Source of the DNA: Hirudinaria manillensis
Lineage: Eukaryota > Annelida > Clitellata > Hirudinida > Hirudinidae
NCBI GenBank assembly: GCA_034509925.1
Contig: CM067529.1
Location: forward strand, 10,689,501-10,753,500
Direction of reading: 5' to 3'
DNA length: 64,000 nucleotides
This document shows positions 10,937 through 19,909 of this stretch, piece by piece. The position numbers and the translations under genes are program-made. Below the pieces are notes generated by a model that worked only from the letters and a program-made list of their open reading frames with translations, did not search any database and was not told where the DNA came from. Positions within the stretch are counted from its first letter, which is position 1, and each line of letters opens with the position of its first letter.

Positions 10937-12243
10937 TCTCGGGCTAAATGGCCAGGCTTGTTACATCTGAAGCACCTTGGTCTTCTATCTACTTCTTGGA
11001 ACCTTGGTTTTCCTTGAGGTTTGCTGAGGTTGTTGATTTGTTCGGCCATTCTTCTAATTATCTCACTGTTTTTATCATTGTCTTTCTCCTTGTCTTTGTC
11101 TTCCTGTGCTTCAATTTTCCTTACATTCAAGCTGTTTTGGATTGAAGCTCTTGCCGCCTCCATTGAGATTGCAAACGCCAATGCTTCGTGGCTGGCCTTC
11201 TTTCCATGTATTTTTAATGCCATTTTTGTTTCCACATCCCTTATCCCATCAATGAAGGCGTCAGTTACAATGTTTTCGATGAAATCTGTTGACTGTCCTG
11301 GATGGGCTAGGTATGCGAGCCTTCTGACATCAGCCTCTAATTCTTGGAGTGTTTCGCCCTGTTTTTGCGTACGATTTTTCAATTCGTTTTTATGTACTTC
11401 AAGCATGTGGCCATTCCCAAATCTTCTTTCCATTGCTTCTGCTATTTCTGAATAGGCTTTACAGTGGAGCATTGTTTGCAAAAGCTCGGCTGCCCTTCCT
11501 CGCAGTACCATTATCAGCTCTGTTGCTTTTTCCTCTTCGGTCCACTTGTTGCGTTCAGCGGCAGTTTCAAACTGATGTCTGAACACTGCCCATGGCCCTT
11601 GTCCGTCGAATAATGGTGGTCTTGTCGTTTTCTCTCTTCCATATGTCTCTGTTTTCGATTCATTGTATTTTTTAAACTTCTCTATTTCCATCCTCTGCTC
11701 TTCTTTTAGTGCATCTAATTCTGCTTTAACCTTTCTCAGGTCGGCCATCTCCTTGGATGATCTGAGGTTGGCTACGTCCGTTTTTACCTCTTCCCGCAGA
11801 GCATCCATGGATGTCTGGAATTTGGCTGCATCAGTTTTTACCTCTTCCCGCAGAACATCCATGGATGTCTGGAATTTGGCTACGTCTGTTTTTACCTGCT
11901 CCTGTAAAACATCCATGGCTACCTGGAAGTTGGCTATATCGGATTTCACATCTGACCGCAAAGTATCCATGCCGCAAATCAATTCTGACCGCAAAACATT
12001 ATTGTCTGACCGCAAAGCATCCAGGGCCTTATTGTTGGCTTCTATAGCAGTCTGAAGGGCTTCCCATTGTTTTTCTTTTTGAGCCCCAAATTCATACTCC
12101 GACGGATCGTGATTATTTTCCAAAAGCCATTCCTCGAGCCGTCCTTGTAGTTCGGCTTTTAGGCCAGTTGCATCCAGGCCTCGATTCCTTAGTTCTCGTC
12201 TCAAATCGGGAACGCGCAAATCTTCCAGTATCTTAGGTCCCAT
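10873..12243 (-). CDS. Element 1 gag with SAP-like N terminus and zinc knuckle
   Basis: 456-codon frame starting at ATG (12241-12243). Residues ~6-42 look like a SAP-type helix-extended-helix ([20 protein letters not shown]). A long charged coiled coil follows (residues ~55-200), with four near-repeats of about 20 residues (variants of [18 protein letters not shown]), visible in DNA as a ~60-nt repeat at 11770-11960. After a capsid-like segment, a CCHC knuckle has C424, C427, H432 and C437. Gag packages element RNA into particles; a SAP-like domain could bind DNA or chromatin, which is inference. The deleted element at 18549-19296 encodes a diverged version of the same N terminus. Confidence 0.92.
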   Translation of the reverse strand: MGPKILEDLRVPDLRRELRNRGLDATGLKAELQGRLEEWLLENNHDPSEYEFGAQKEKQWEALQTAIEANNKALDALRSDNNVLRSELICGMDTLRSDVKSDIANFQVAMDVLQEQVKTDVAKFQTSMDVLREEVKTDAAKFQTSMDALREEVKTDVANLRSSKEMADLRKVKAELDALKEEQRMEIEKFKKYNESKTETYGREKTTRPPLFDGQGPWAVFRHQFETAAERNKWTEEEKATELIMVLRGRAAELLQTMLHCKAYSEIAEAMERRFGNGHMLEVHKNELKNRTQKQGETLQELEADVRRLAYLAHPGQSTDFIENIVTDAFIDGIRDVETKMALKIHGKKASHEALAFAISMEAARASIQNSLNVRKIEAQEDKDKEKDNDKNSEIIRRMAEQINNLSKPQGKPRFQEVDRRPRCFRCNKPGHLARDCRTTFPPKQQYWGRSYNQEN

Positions 12244-12303
12244 TTCTGTCGTTAAAACTCGCTGTTTTACCTCTAGTGAATCGATATCCCTTTACGACGT
12301 TAA

Positions 12304-12321
12304 ATCCCACTCCTGACACCA
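12304..12321 (-). other. Element 1 primer-binding site
   Basis: On the sense strand TGGTGTCAGGAGTGGGAT lies one base after the 5' LTR. Its complement ends CCCACTCCTGACACCA, which resembles the 3' end (with CCA) of animal leucine tRNAs as I remember them. The same 18 bases occupy the same position in the deleted element at 18788-18805. Confidence 0.85.
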
Positions 12322-12322
12322 A

Positions 12323-12566
12323 TGTTGTAACCTAGGGGTCTGATGAATTATTTAACGTAAGTATATCTTTATTGGAATAAACTAGTGGCAAAGATGTTTA
12401 GGAGATCTGGTCGATTGCTTGTCTTGATCGGAACTGCCTAATGACTCGAATCGCTAGATTCGACTTCGAAATAAAAGATTCTGAATATTAACTAAACTTA
12501 ATTAATTAATTATTTAATTAATTAATTAATTTATTTAATTAATTAATTAATGTCAGGGATCCAACA
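12323..12566 (-). repeat. Element 1 LTR (5' LTR in element sense)
   Basis: 244 bp, starting tgttgtaacc and ending ggatccaaca. It is followed directly by the target duplication ATAG and then by the normal unit sequence (gaatgagagtgaatg). Confidence 0.95.
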
Positions 12567-12570
12567 ATAG

Positions 12571-13181
12571 GAATGAGAGTGAATGTCGAGATTTTATGTG
12601 AGAATTGCGAATTGGAGTGAAGATTAGCAAATTTCACCTCAGAACCTTAAAGGAACGGTTGGCAGGACAATTTAAAAAAGTGCCACGACATCACGTGCAA
12701 GACAGTGCAGGAAGCGGTGGTCGCAAATATGGTGTGATGCAAGCTTCTACAACGAGATCTGCTGAAAGGAGGTGCGACAGCCATCCTGTTATGAGAGCTT
12801 TGGACTGATCTGGTGGGTAACTTGAGAAAATAAAGCTGTTTTTATTTGATAAAATAAGGCCATTTTTACATACCTTCGTAACTATGCCACTTTGCTCGGG
12901 CCGACGGGTGGCGTAGTGGCGAGACTTGAATGTAATTTATATGAAGAAGTCAGAAAATATTTTAGAAAAATCGTATCGCGAATTGAGTAATCGGTTGTAA
13001 AACATAATAATTTTTTTATAAATAAATAAATAAATTAATTAATTAATTAAAAAAATTAATTAAAAAATAAATCAGACTTTATGAATTATTCAGAATCTTT
13101 TGTTCAACTCATTCGTAAAGGCGACAACGGCGACACGAAATATAACTACAAAACATAACAGATTAAAGCAGTTAAAAAAGA
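12571..13181 (+). other. Array leader upstream of copy 2
   Basis: Conserved upstream region of the ~440-codon gene. It contains a 67-codon frame (12605-12808; ATG, then IGVKISKFHLRTLKE) that also occurs at 29916-30119, 36070-36273 and, longer, at 19463. No domain is recognised. A tRNA A-box-like motif TGGCGTAGTGGCGA (about 12907-12920) has no nearby B-box. The last ~100 bp before the ATG (gcgacaacggcgacacg) are almost invariant in all six copies and are the best candidate for 5' UTR or core promoter. Confidence 0.5.
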
Positions 13182-14489
13182 ATGATTCCCGAAAATTCTG
13201 AATTTGAATCCATGATTTCAGGTTTGACGAAAGCAATGACGGTAAACGTTCTCGCACTCGAAAGAATTACAAAATCCGATGACCCAGTGGAAGCATTGAG
13301 GCAGGACGTTGGAAAAAAGTCGTTGAAAGAGTGGTTGGAAATGGGTTATGCTCAGGCTCTCGGTCTCATAATGATGGAACTCGTAAATAGTTGTAGAAGG
13401 GATTTAATGGAAAATTATTTAATGCTAGTAGACGCTATCATACCACCCGCGCCGGATTTTATGGACAGCAATGTTCCTAAGAACATTTTCAATAGTTCAT
13501 CGACCAAAAACAAAAAAGAAATTGAAGAATTTCTATCCGTTATCATGGGGCCTGTCGCTAAATTACATGGTATATATAAGATAAACGCACCCCTTCTTCT
13601 AAGAATCGCCTACCATAGTAGTAAGCTGAGCTTAAACAATTTGTGGTCTTGCTATTACGATAGAATTTCACATTTATCCTTTGGTCCAATTTGTCTAAAT
13701 TTATCTCGCACTACCTTGATATTGGTTGCGATATTATTCGAGAAAATGCCAATATCCTGGCTAAAAGTTAACTTTGACGGCAATATTGTTTTTGATATCA
13801 AAATGATATTTTTTCTGAATGATGAGAGCAAGTGCCGTCATATTGATTATCTGCGAAAGGTTTGTCATAACTGTGACGATATTTTCGATTTACCGAATGC
13901 TTTGAAAACCACGCAGGATTTTGAGTTTAACGGACAATCTCTTAGAACGGATCTGAAAAGGGCATTAATATTGATCTGCTCCGAACGATCTATGGAATAT
14001 TTTTTCAAACACTTCATTATCGACGGCCTACTGCAGAAATTTCATTTGCTCTTGTGCAAACCTTCTGATGCCGTTGCTCAGTCATCCGCCATTAAGTCAT
14101 TTCTCACCGTAATTCTAGACTTAGACGTTGACATTCAGGATCGCAGGGGGGACATGGTCGCATTCAGGAACCTTGTCGAACTTGTTGTCAAAACCTTATC
14201 TTATATTTTTTCAGTTGCGTTTCTTGTAAGATGTTGTACAGACGAACACATTGATTGTTCATTGAGCGCCATTGAAGGCATCAATAAGATTGCTGTCGTG
14301 ACAGGGGAGCTACTAGAATTTCTCTTTGTTTTAAACGGCAGTTTCAACCAATATATCTACATTCCTGCTAAGAACAAGTTAATTGAGGAATATCTGTTTA
14401 AGATGAAGTTTGGATGCCATTATACATCCATGAGTGGGGATTGGTTCGTAAACCTTAGAAAAATATGTCCCTCTGTGTTCAGATTATGA
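13182..14489 (+). CDS. Unknown ~440-residue tandem family, copy 2
   Basis: 435-codon frame, ATG start, C terminus CPSVFRL. It is a mosaic: around residues 68-77 it has NSCRRDLMEN like copies 3-5, at residues ~125-145 it has the short PVAKLHG version like copies 1 and 6, and at ~160-180 it is private (YYDRISHLSFGPICLN). Its ~360 region reads AFLVRCCTDE. An AATAAA signal lies about 190 bp past the stop. No signal peptide, membrane helix or known motif is apparent. The open frame despite many substitutions suggests it is functional. Confidence 0.85.
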   Translation: MIPENSEFESMISGLTKAMTVNVLALERITKSDDPVEALRQDVGKKSLKEWLEMGYAQALGLIMMELVNSCRRDLMENYLMLVDAIIPPAPDFMDSNVPKNIFNSSSTKNKKEIEEFLSVIMGPVAKLHGIYKINAPLLLRIAYHSSKLSLNNLWSCYYDRISHLSFGPICLNLSRTTLILVAILFEKMPISWLKVNFDGNIVFDIKMIFFLNDESKCRHIDYLRKVCHNCDDIFDLPNALKTTQDFEFNGQSLRTDLKRALILICSERSMEYFFKHFIIDGLLQKFHLLLCKPSDAVAQSSAIKSFLTVILDLDVDIQDRRGDMVAFRNLVELVVKTLSYIFSVAFLVRCCTDEHIDCSLSAIEGINKIAVVTGELLEFLFVLNGSFNQYIYIPAKNKLIEEYLFKMKFGCHYTSMSGDWFVNLRKICPSVFRL

Positions 14490-15951
14490 ATTTTCTGCTG
14501 ACTAAATAGGTCAAAATTGACAGGCATCATAAATTTGTTTTTGAATGATATTATTTAATTCACAATGACTGGGGACATTTTACTTCCTCCTGATGTCCAC
14601 CGGATCTTAATGAAATTTTGCATACTTATGCACATTTTTGTGACTAAACGTAAAATTGAATTTGTTAAAAAAATAAATAAATGCTAATAGAAATATTTAA
14701 TACTTCTGACACCTGGAAAATACAGATTAAATAATCAATAAATTTACACGGTGGAATAACAATTTACAAGATCTACGATTTATCATTGGCGGATACAAAT
14801 TTTTTATTGAAGCCAATGTCCTTTTTTTTTTATTTTGAGTAAAAATAATAAATTTTAATATATTCGTTAGAATGTTGTAAATAGTTTTCATTGTTTTAGT
14901 TCATTCGATATCATGAAATAAAAGATTTATAATTTTTTTTTATTTTGTGCATTTTAAACTATCTTATATTATCAAACAGGAAGTATTTAGAATAAGGCAT
15001 TTACTATTAAAAAAATCGAAATAGTAAGTTAATCGATGTTACGTTTAACTGAGGTTTTGGCTGGTTGCGAGCTTCACGGCGTAGTCGGACACTTGGATTC
15101 GAACCAGACCCGACACCCTGACAGTTACCATTAAATCATTCAATTGATTGTTGTTATGATTAAAGCATATCACTGACGAACCTCGACACTTTGACTGATT
15201 AACGCGAATGATGGCGCTTTTCGCAAGAATTTCGATTTGTATGAATAATTAATAAAATACACCATAACGTTACCAATTAATCGATGCTTTCGATTTAAAA
15301 ATCAAGTTATTTGAGAAAGAAGAAAATTTTGAATCGGTTATTTTGTTAATCGGTATTTCACTCGAAAGACGTTAAATTCAAAATAAATAATACAAATCTT
15401 TTTATTATTAAATGATTTTATTTAATATGTTTTGGATGTCAAATGAATCATCATTCAAGAAAAAATTAATTTGGTTAAAAATCATAATAAATAGAAAAAT
15501 AGGAAATTACGGAATATACACTTCTGCCAACTAGGGAATAAATCAAAAACCAAATGACATTAACTTAAGATTTGTAATTAGAATTGATCAAATTACAGAG
15601 AAAAATTAATTTTTTTAATTTTTAATTCGATTCATTATCATATATAATCAATATAATTATATCATTATATGTAATTGCATATTATTATTATATTCATAAA
15701 ACTAATTTTAATCACACACCTTAAGTTTTCAAAGCGATGGAGTACAATTTTTTAATATGACATTGAAACTTAATAAAAACCTTTGCTAAGACAAAGCAGG
15801 ATACACACTCCGCCCAATAATGATAGGAATGTGACATATTTTTGCAAATTTCTCGAAAGCTAATTTTATTGAATAATTCAATATTCAAATTTGGACATTA
15901 CATCACTTTATCACACATAAAACACTTAGAAATTTGAGCTTCCTGTTACCA
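14490..15951. other. Unit 2 gene 3' flank and spacer
   Basis: Repeat of the unit 1 spacer minus 2959-3397. It holds the B-box half of the SINE relic at about 15050-15125 (ggattcgaacc) joined directly to ttaccattaaatc, and one copy of the direct repeat at about 15193-15238. No gene is supported. Confidence 0.55.
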
Positions 15952-16400
15952 CTAAATTACATTTGCTTTTGTGCAAACCTCCTGACATCGTTGATCAGTC
16001 AGTCGTCAATATGTCATTTCTCACCGTAATTCTATACTTAAAAATTGACACTCAAAACCATCACAGTCGGAACGCTGGTACATTTAAGAAGATTGTCAAT
16101 CTGGTTGTCGAAACCTAATCTTATATTCTTTCACTCTCGTATGATGTAAGATCCTAATGTTGTACTGACGAACTCATTGACTGTTTAATGAGCACAATTG
16201 AAGGCATCGACAAGATTGTTATCGTGACAGCGGTGATACAACAATATCTGTTTGTTCCAAATGGCTGCTGGCACCAATGGCTTGGCATTTCAGCCGAAAC
16301 AATGTTGATTGAAAATGATCAGTTTTTGATTACAGATGCGCACAAATATAGAAAATAGAAATGGCTTGTAAACTTGGTAAAAATATGTCCTGCTATCGAA
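15952..16400 (+). pseudogene. Truncated pseudogene of the ~440-residue family, unit 2
   Basis: Same C-terminal third relic as at 4221-4670, nearly identical to it, with the same early TAA. It has a few private changes (for example gatacaacaatatc at about 16240). Not translatable as a family protein. Confidence 0.85.
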
Positions 16401-18544
16401 TCAAACTGGGAATCAAAACCCTTCGTTGACTAATTTTTTGTTGACTTTGACTGATTAACGCGAAAGATGGCGCTTTTCACAAGAATTTCAAATGTATAAG
16501 TTAAAAAGTGCTCAAATAATTTTATAAATTTATACCTAAACAAATGAATGCGTACGATACTGTGAATCACCACTAATAATGACATTCTATGGTCACATAT
16601 ATGGTCAATGATTCTAAGACTTATTAGATCCTTCTGAATGTGATGATCGGTTCTTCAGGCTTGTGTCTGAGACGGGCGGCCACTTGTTACGGCCCGAAAA
16701 CCATCTGATTATTTGGATCTCTTTCGTCAAAATTTAAGATCAGTGAAATAAGTTTGTCCGATAAAGTTTATTGTTCAAATTGATTTATTCTACTGAGAAT
16801 GCTCTTGAATTTATGTCTTATTTCAGTTGGTAAAGTCGAACTCCATGAATAGAATATTTATTAACATTTAACAACGATTTATCAAAAGCGCTTGGAGTGT
16901 TTTTAGAAGTCTCACAAAATAATGCATGTTATCCATCAGCCGTGAAGCAAAATTGTCGTTGAAACGAAAGAAATCACCAATATTATCTCCCATATTTCAA
17001 ATTATTTTCCAAGAAATAATCATCATGATGGCGTTCAACTGGTTTATCTTCAACCAAAACGTGATCATGATTGTGAATTATGATGTGAAAATGCTGTAGA
17101 ATTTCATAGTGTACATGCTCCTTCTTGCTCGTTCTTAAGGTGTACAGCCTGCCTTTGTGCATCAAACTGCAAAACTATTTGCACTATTAAAATAAAATAA
17201 ATATAAAATAATATAAATATAAAAAAATAAAATAAAATACTATTAAAATAAAACGTTTTTGATTAATTTTTAAACAAATATAGCAGGTAATATTTTACAA
17301 ATATTTTTGGAATGAGTTGAATTATATCACAGAGAACTGTTTTATGTCTTCCAATGTTCTATTTTTAGTAACTTTTGCTGGTAACAGAATCAATGATTAG
17401 TAAAAACATAATTGGTCACTGTGAGGGGCAAATAGAGAAGTGACAGTCAAAATCCAACTTGAGCAAGTTTTGTCAGTTTTCAGTGGACTTTTCAGGAGGC
17501 AAGATAATATATATTTAGGGTTAGGGTAGAGTTTGGGCATAATTTGGATACCAAAGAAAATAAGTGGAAATTACAAACAGCAATTAAAAACAGTTTATGC
17601 AACTTCATAAATCGGCGCAATAAATATATCTTGGATAATTTTAAAATAATAAGTAGAGGAGAGAAAAGGGGCAACATTGGTCCTTTATACATTAAAGGTA
17701 TAGAAGAAAAAAGTCTTGGTCAATAACATTTATTTGCTTTCCTCGGTCTCTGATGGTTACACAGAGGGTATCTGTTACTTACTGTTCAATTCTTAAATAT
17801 CCTTAAAAGACCCTTCAACTGATCTTTCGTGTCCTTTGAATTCCCTTCAACAAATTTCTTCAGATATTCCTCCTTTGCCTTGAAACAACTTTCGCACAGG
17901 TGAAATCCAAGATGTTCTTCCGCAATTGGCCTTCTTGGTCTTGGCATAATTTCGTTTCAAAATGACACAAACGACTTTTGCAAACTTTAATTTTTACAAT
18001 TCCACAATGATGTTTGAATTTGATGTTCTACTGATACAGTTTCTATAGGAATCAAACCAAAATGAATTAATAACGTTTAATGACATTTATATGAAACCTA
18101 TACAAAAACACTCCTCTAATCGAGCACTATGTTGTGTCAAAATTTCAAAGCAATTGGTTGAGAACTTTCAGAGAACATTTGCACTTTACAAACACACATT
18201 GCATTTTATTTATATAGATAATTCAATGTTTAGAAATGATGGACTGCATTTGTGGGTATAAGTAAGCTGTGCCTTGATAGAAGCCAGAAAATATTTTAGT
18301 GAGAGAATTGAAATCCCAGGAGAACATGAAAAGTAAAGTTTGAGGATTCCTGAATATAATATAATATCGATAAAGAAATAGAGGAATACATTTTTGGTGT
18401 TATAATATTATATTGAAATCTAATTTAAGAACAGATATGGCAAAAACTTTGTTCAAGAGTATTTCGTAGACTGATACAGTCAAATTTCGCTACTATGCCA
18501 CTCCGTTACTATGCAAATTTTGCTCGATCCAGACAAAATTCAAT
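16401..18544. other. Unit 2 spacer
   Basis: Unassigned spacer repeated from unit 1. It holds the direct repeat copy (about 16445-16490), the minus frame at 16983-17162, the TTG-initiated plus frame at 17544-17726 and the 53-codon minus ORF at 17786-17947. Nothing recognisable otherwise. Confidence 0.5.
17786..17947 (-). CDS. Hypothetical 53-residue ORF, unit 2
   Basis: Same minus-strand ORF as 6052-6213 (MPRPRRPIAEEHLGF start, CESC motif, Lys/Glu-rich helix) and apparently identical in sequence to it. No function is recognised. Confidence 0.3.
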   Translation of the reverse strand: MPRPRRPIAEEHLGFHLCESCFKAKEEYLKKFVEGNSKDTKDQLKGLLRIFKN

Positions 18545-18548
18545 ATAT

Positions 18549-19296
18549 TGTTATAACCCAAAGAATTATTTAAAATTATATGGCGATATAAAATTAGGGC
18601 TACTATACAGAGTCTTCGGTTAGGTCTGATTATGCAGCTCAGCAAATGGGGAAACGGGGCAAGGACAGGGAGAATTAGCTGCTGCAAAGACTTAGGCAAT
18701 AGGGCCTTGAATATCTTCCAAGCCATCCGAATACTTTCAATAAACCTGCCCTACCATAATTAGTTAGAGGACCCCGGTTTATTACATTGGTGTCAGGAGT
18801 GGGATCTAGAGTTGAAGGGGAATCCAAGATTAACTAAGGTAAAAAAGTAAAAAAGATGGGTAAATGGTTGGAAGAATTGACCCTGCCCGGACTGAGATAT
18901 GAGTTGAAACAACGAAACCTGAACCCAACAGGTCTAATAGCCGAGATGCAGGAGCGGCTTGAGGCATGGTTGATAGAGAATGGTCATGATCCGGAAGAAT
19001 ACATATTCTGGGGCCCACCATCAGACAGCAGGTTTGCTTTGCAGGAACTAATCAGGAAAGAGCGTATGGCTGAACTGAAGAATATCGAAAAAGCTTTGGA
19101 AATCGAAGTAGTTCCGTGCCAAGTTGCCTCGTTGAGCTCAGGTGAAAACTCTACCGAGAAGAGTCCTGTTGGTTCTTTTGAGGAGAGCAAAGTGGTGCTT
19201 CCATCTTGCGAGGGCCTTGAATATCTTCCAAGCCATCCGAATACTTTCAATAAACCTGACCTACCATAATTAGTTACAGGACCCCGGGTTATTACA
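18549..19296 (+). mobile_element. Internally deleted LTR retrotransposon, element 3
   Basis: 748 bp with a 4-bp target duplication ATAT (18545-18548 and 19297-19300); the empty site is visible in units 1, 3 and 4 (caatatataataaattt). Structure: full 238-bp LTR (18549-18786, tgttataacc ... ttattaca), primer-binding site at 18788-18805 identical to that of element 1, short 5' leader, N-terminal gag, then only the last 85 bp of a second LTR (19212-19296). The two LTR copies match from gggccttga onward with about four mismatches in 85 bp. Most of the coding region is lost, so it can move only with helper proteins, if at all. Confidence 0.93.
18856..19269 (+). pseudogene. Element 3 gag N-terminal fragment fused to LTR
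   Basis: 137-codon frame from ATG. The first ~55 residues (LPGLRYELKQRNLNPTGL) align with the SAP-like N terminus of the element 1 gag. It then runs through a deletion junction into the partial 3' LTR (19212 onward), so its C terminus is translated LTR. There is no capsid, knuckle or pol. It is a remnant of gag, not a host gene. Confidence 0.85.
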
Positions 19297-19300
19297 ATAT

Positions 19301-19714
19301 AATAAATTTGCTATACCACCGACAAATTAGGGTCCTGACAATGTTTATATAATGAAGTTAAGGATATATTTTCAGTAGGGGGAAGTAATTAAGAAAAATT
19401 ACCTTGTATTTATAAGATTTGATCAGGTTAATACTTTCCCAGGACAATTCCATGGAATTTGTTTGGACTTATGGGCAAAGTTGACTGGGAGTGTTAATAG
19501 GAATGAGAGTGAATGTCGAGATTTTATGAGAGAATTGCGAATTGGAGTGAAGATTAGCAAATTTCACCTCAGAACCATAAAGGAACGGCTGGCAGGACAA
19601 TTTAAAGAAGCGCCACGACATCACGTGCGAGACAGTGCAGGAAGCGGTTGTCGCAAGTATGGTGTGATGCAAGCTTCGGCAACGAGATCTGCTGAAAGGA
19701 GATGTGACAGCAAT
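19301..19714 (+). other. Array leader of copy 3, left part
   Basis: Continuation of the unit spacer and leader up to the element 2 insertion. It holds the left part of the conserved leader frame (IGVKISKFHLRT), here open from 19463 because of point changes. The leader continues at 23970 after the retrotransposon. Confidence 0.5.
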
Positions 19715-19719
19715 CCTGT

Positions 19720-19894
19720 TGTTGTGGGATTATACGTATTTTTGGTTTTGTGCACCTCGTGCGACGAGGCACGCTTGTTTTCCGTTTTAATTCCGCTCGT
19801 GTTCGTATCGTACTGTGTCGTGTTGTGTCGAGTTGTGTCGTATTGCGTTGATCCTAATAAACCGTGTTGATCTCGATATTCTGAAGTTATAACA
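19720..19894 (+). repeat. Element 2 5' LTR
   Basis: 175 bp. It contains a Thr/Val-poor, TGTGTCG-rich stretch (tgtcgtgttgtgtcgagttg) and an AATAAA poly(A) signal at about 19856. The sequence directly after it, TTTGGCGACGAGGATGGC, overlaps the gag start codon and is the likely primer-binding site. I did not assign the tRNA. Confidence 0.94.
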
Positions 19895-19909
19895 TATTTG
19901 GCGACGAGG

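Larger units (their letters stand above)
7015..12566 (-). mobile_element. Ty3/gypsy-type LTR retrotransposon, element 1
   Basis: Complete 5552-bp element on the minus strand, flanked by a 4-bp target duplication ATAG (7011-7014 and 12567-12570). The empty site is visible in the other units (gttaataggaatgag). Two 244-bp LTRs begin TGTTG and end CAACA. Gene order is gag, protease, reverse transcriptase, RNase H, integrase, which is the Ty3/gypsy order; there is no env-like frame. The LTRs look almost identical, so the insertion is recent. One single-base frameshift in the RT region breaks pol. It inserted into the unit spacer and does not touch the flanking genes. Confidence 0.96.
518..12681 (+). 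repeat. Tandem array unit 1 (carries a 5.55-kb LTR element)
   Basis: First of four full units, counted from the conserved leader motif gccacgacatcacg, which recurs at 12682, 19612, 29992 and 36146. Order inside the unit: leader, ~440-codon gene, SINE relic, truncated pseudogene copy of the same gene, minus-strand small ORF, spacer. Without the LTR element at 7015-12566 it is about 6.6 kb. It is longer than the other units because 2959-3397 is absent from units 2, 3 and 4. A conserved minus-strand frame of about 59 codons (5250-5429) and a plus-strand frame (5810-5992) recur in every unit, but I see no support that either is translated. Confidence 0.9.
12682..19611 (+). repeat. Tandem array unit 2 (carries a 748-bp LTR derivative)
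   Basis: Same order of parts as unit 1. Without the 748-bp LTR derivative and its duplicated ATAT the unit is about 6.18 kb. It has the short SINE relic (the 2959-3397 equivalent is missing), and a small local change at about 16690-16745 (loss of actttgcccg, gain of atcagt) compared with units 1, 3 and 4. Confidence 0.9.

Noticed and set aside
12907-12920. tRNA gene or SINE suggested by TGGCGTAGTGGCGA in the array leader
   Set aside because: A-box-like only; no B-box at tRNA spacing and no cloverleaf apparent.
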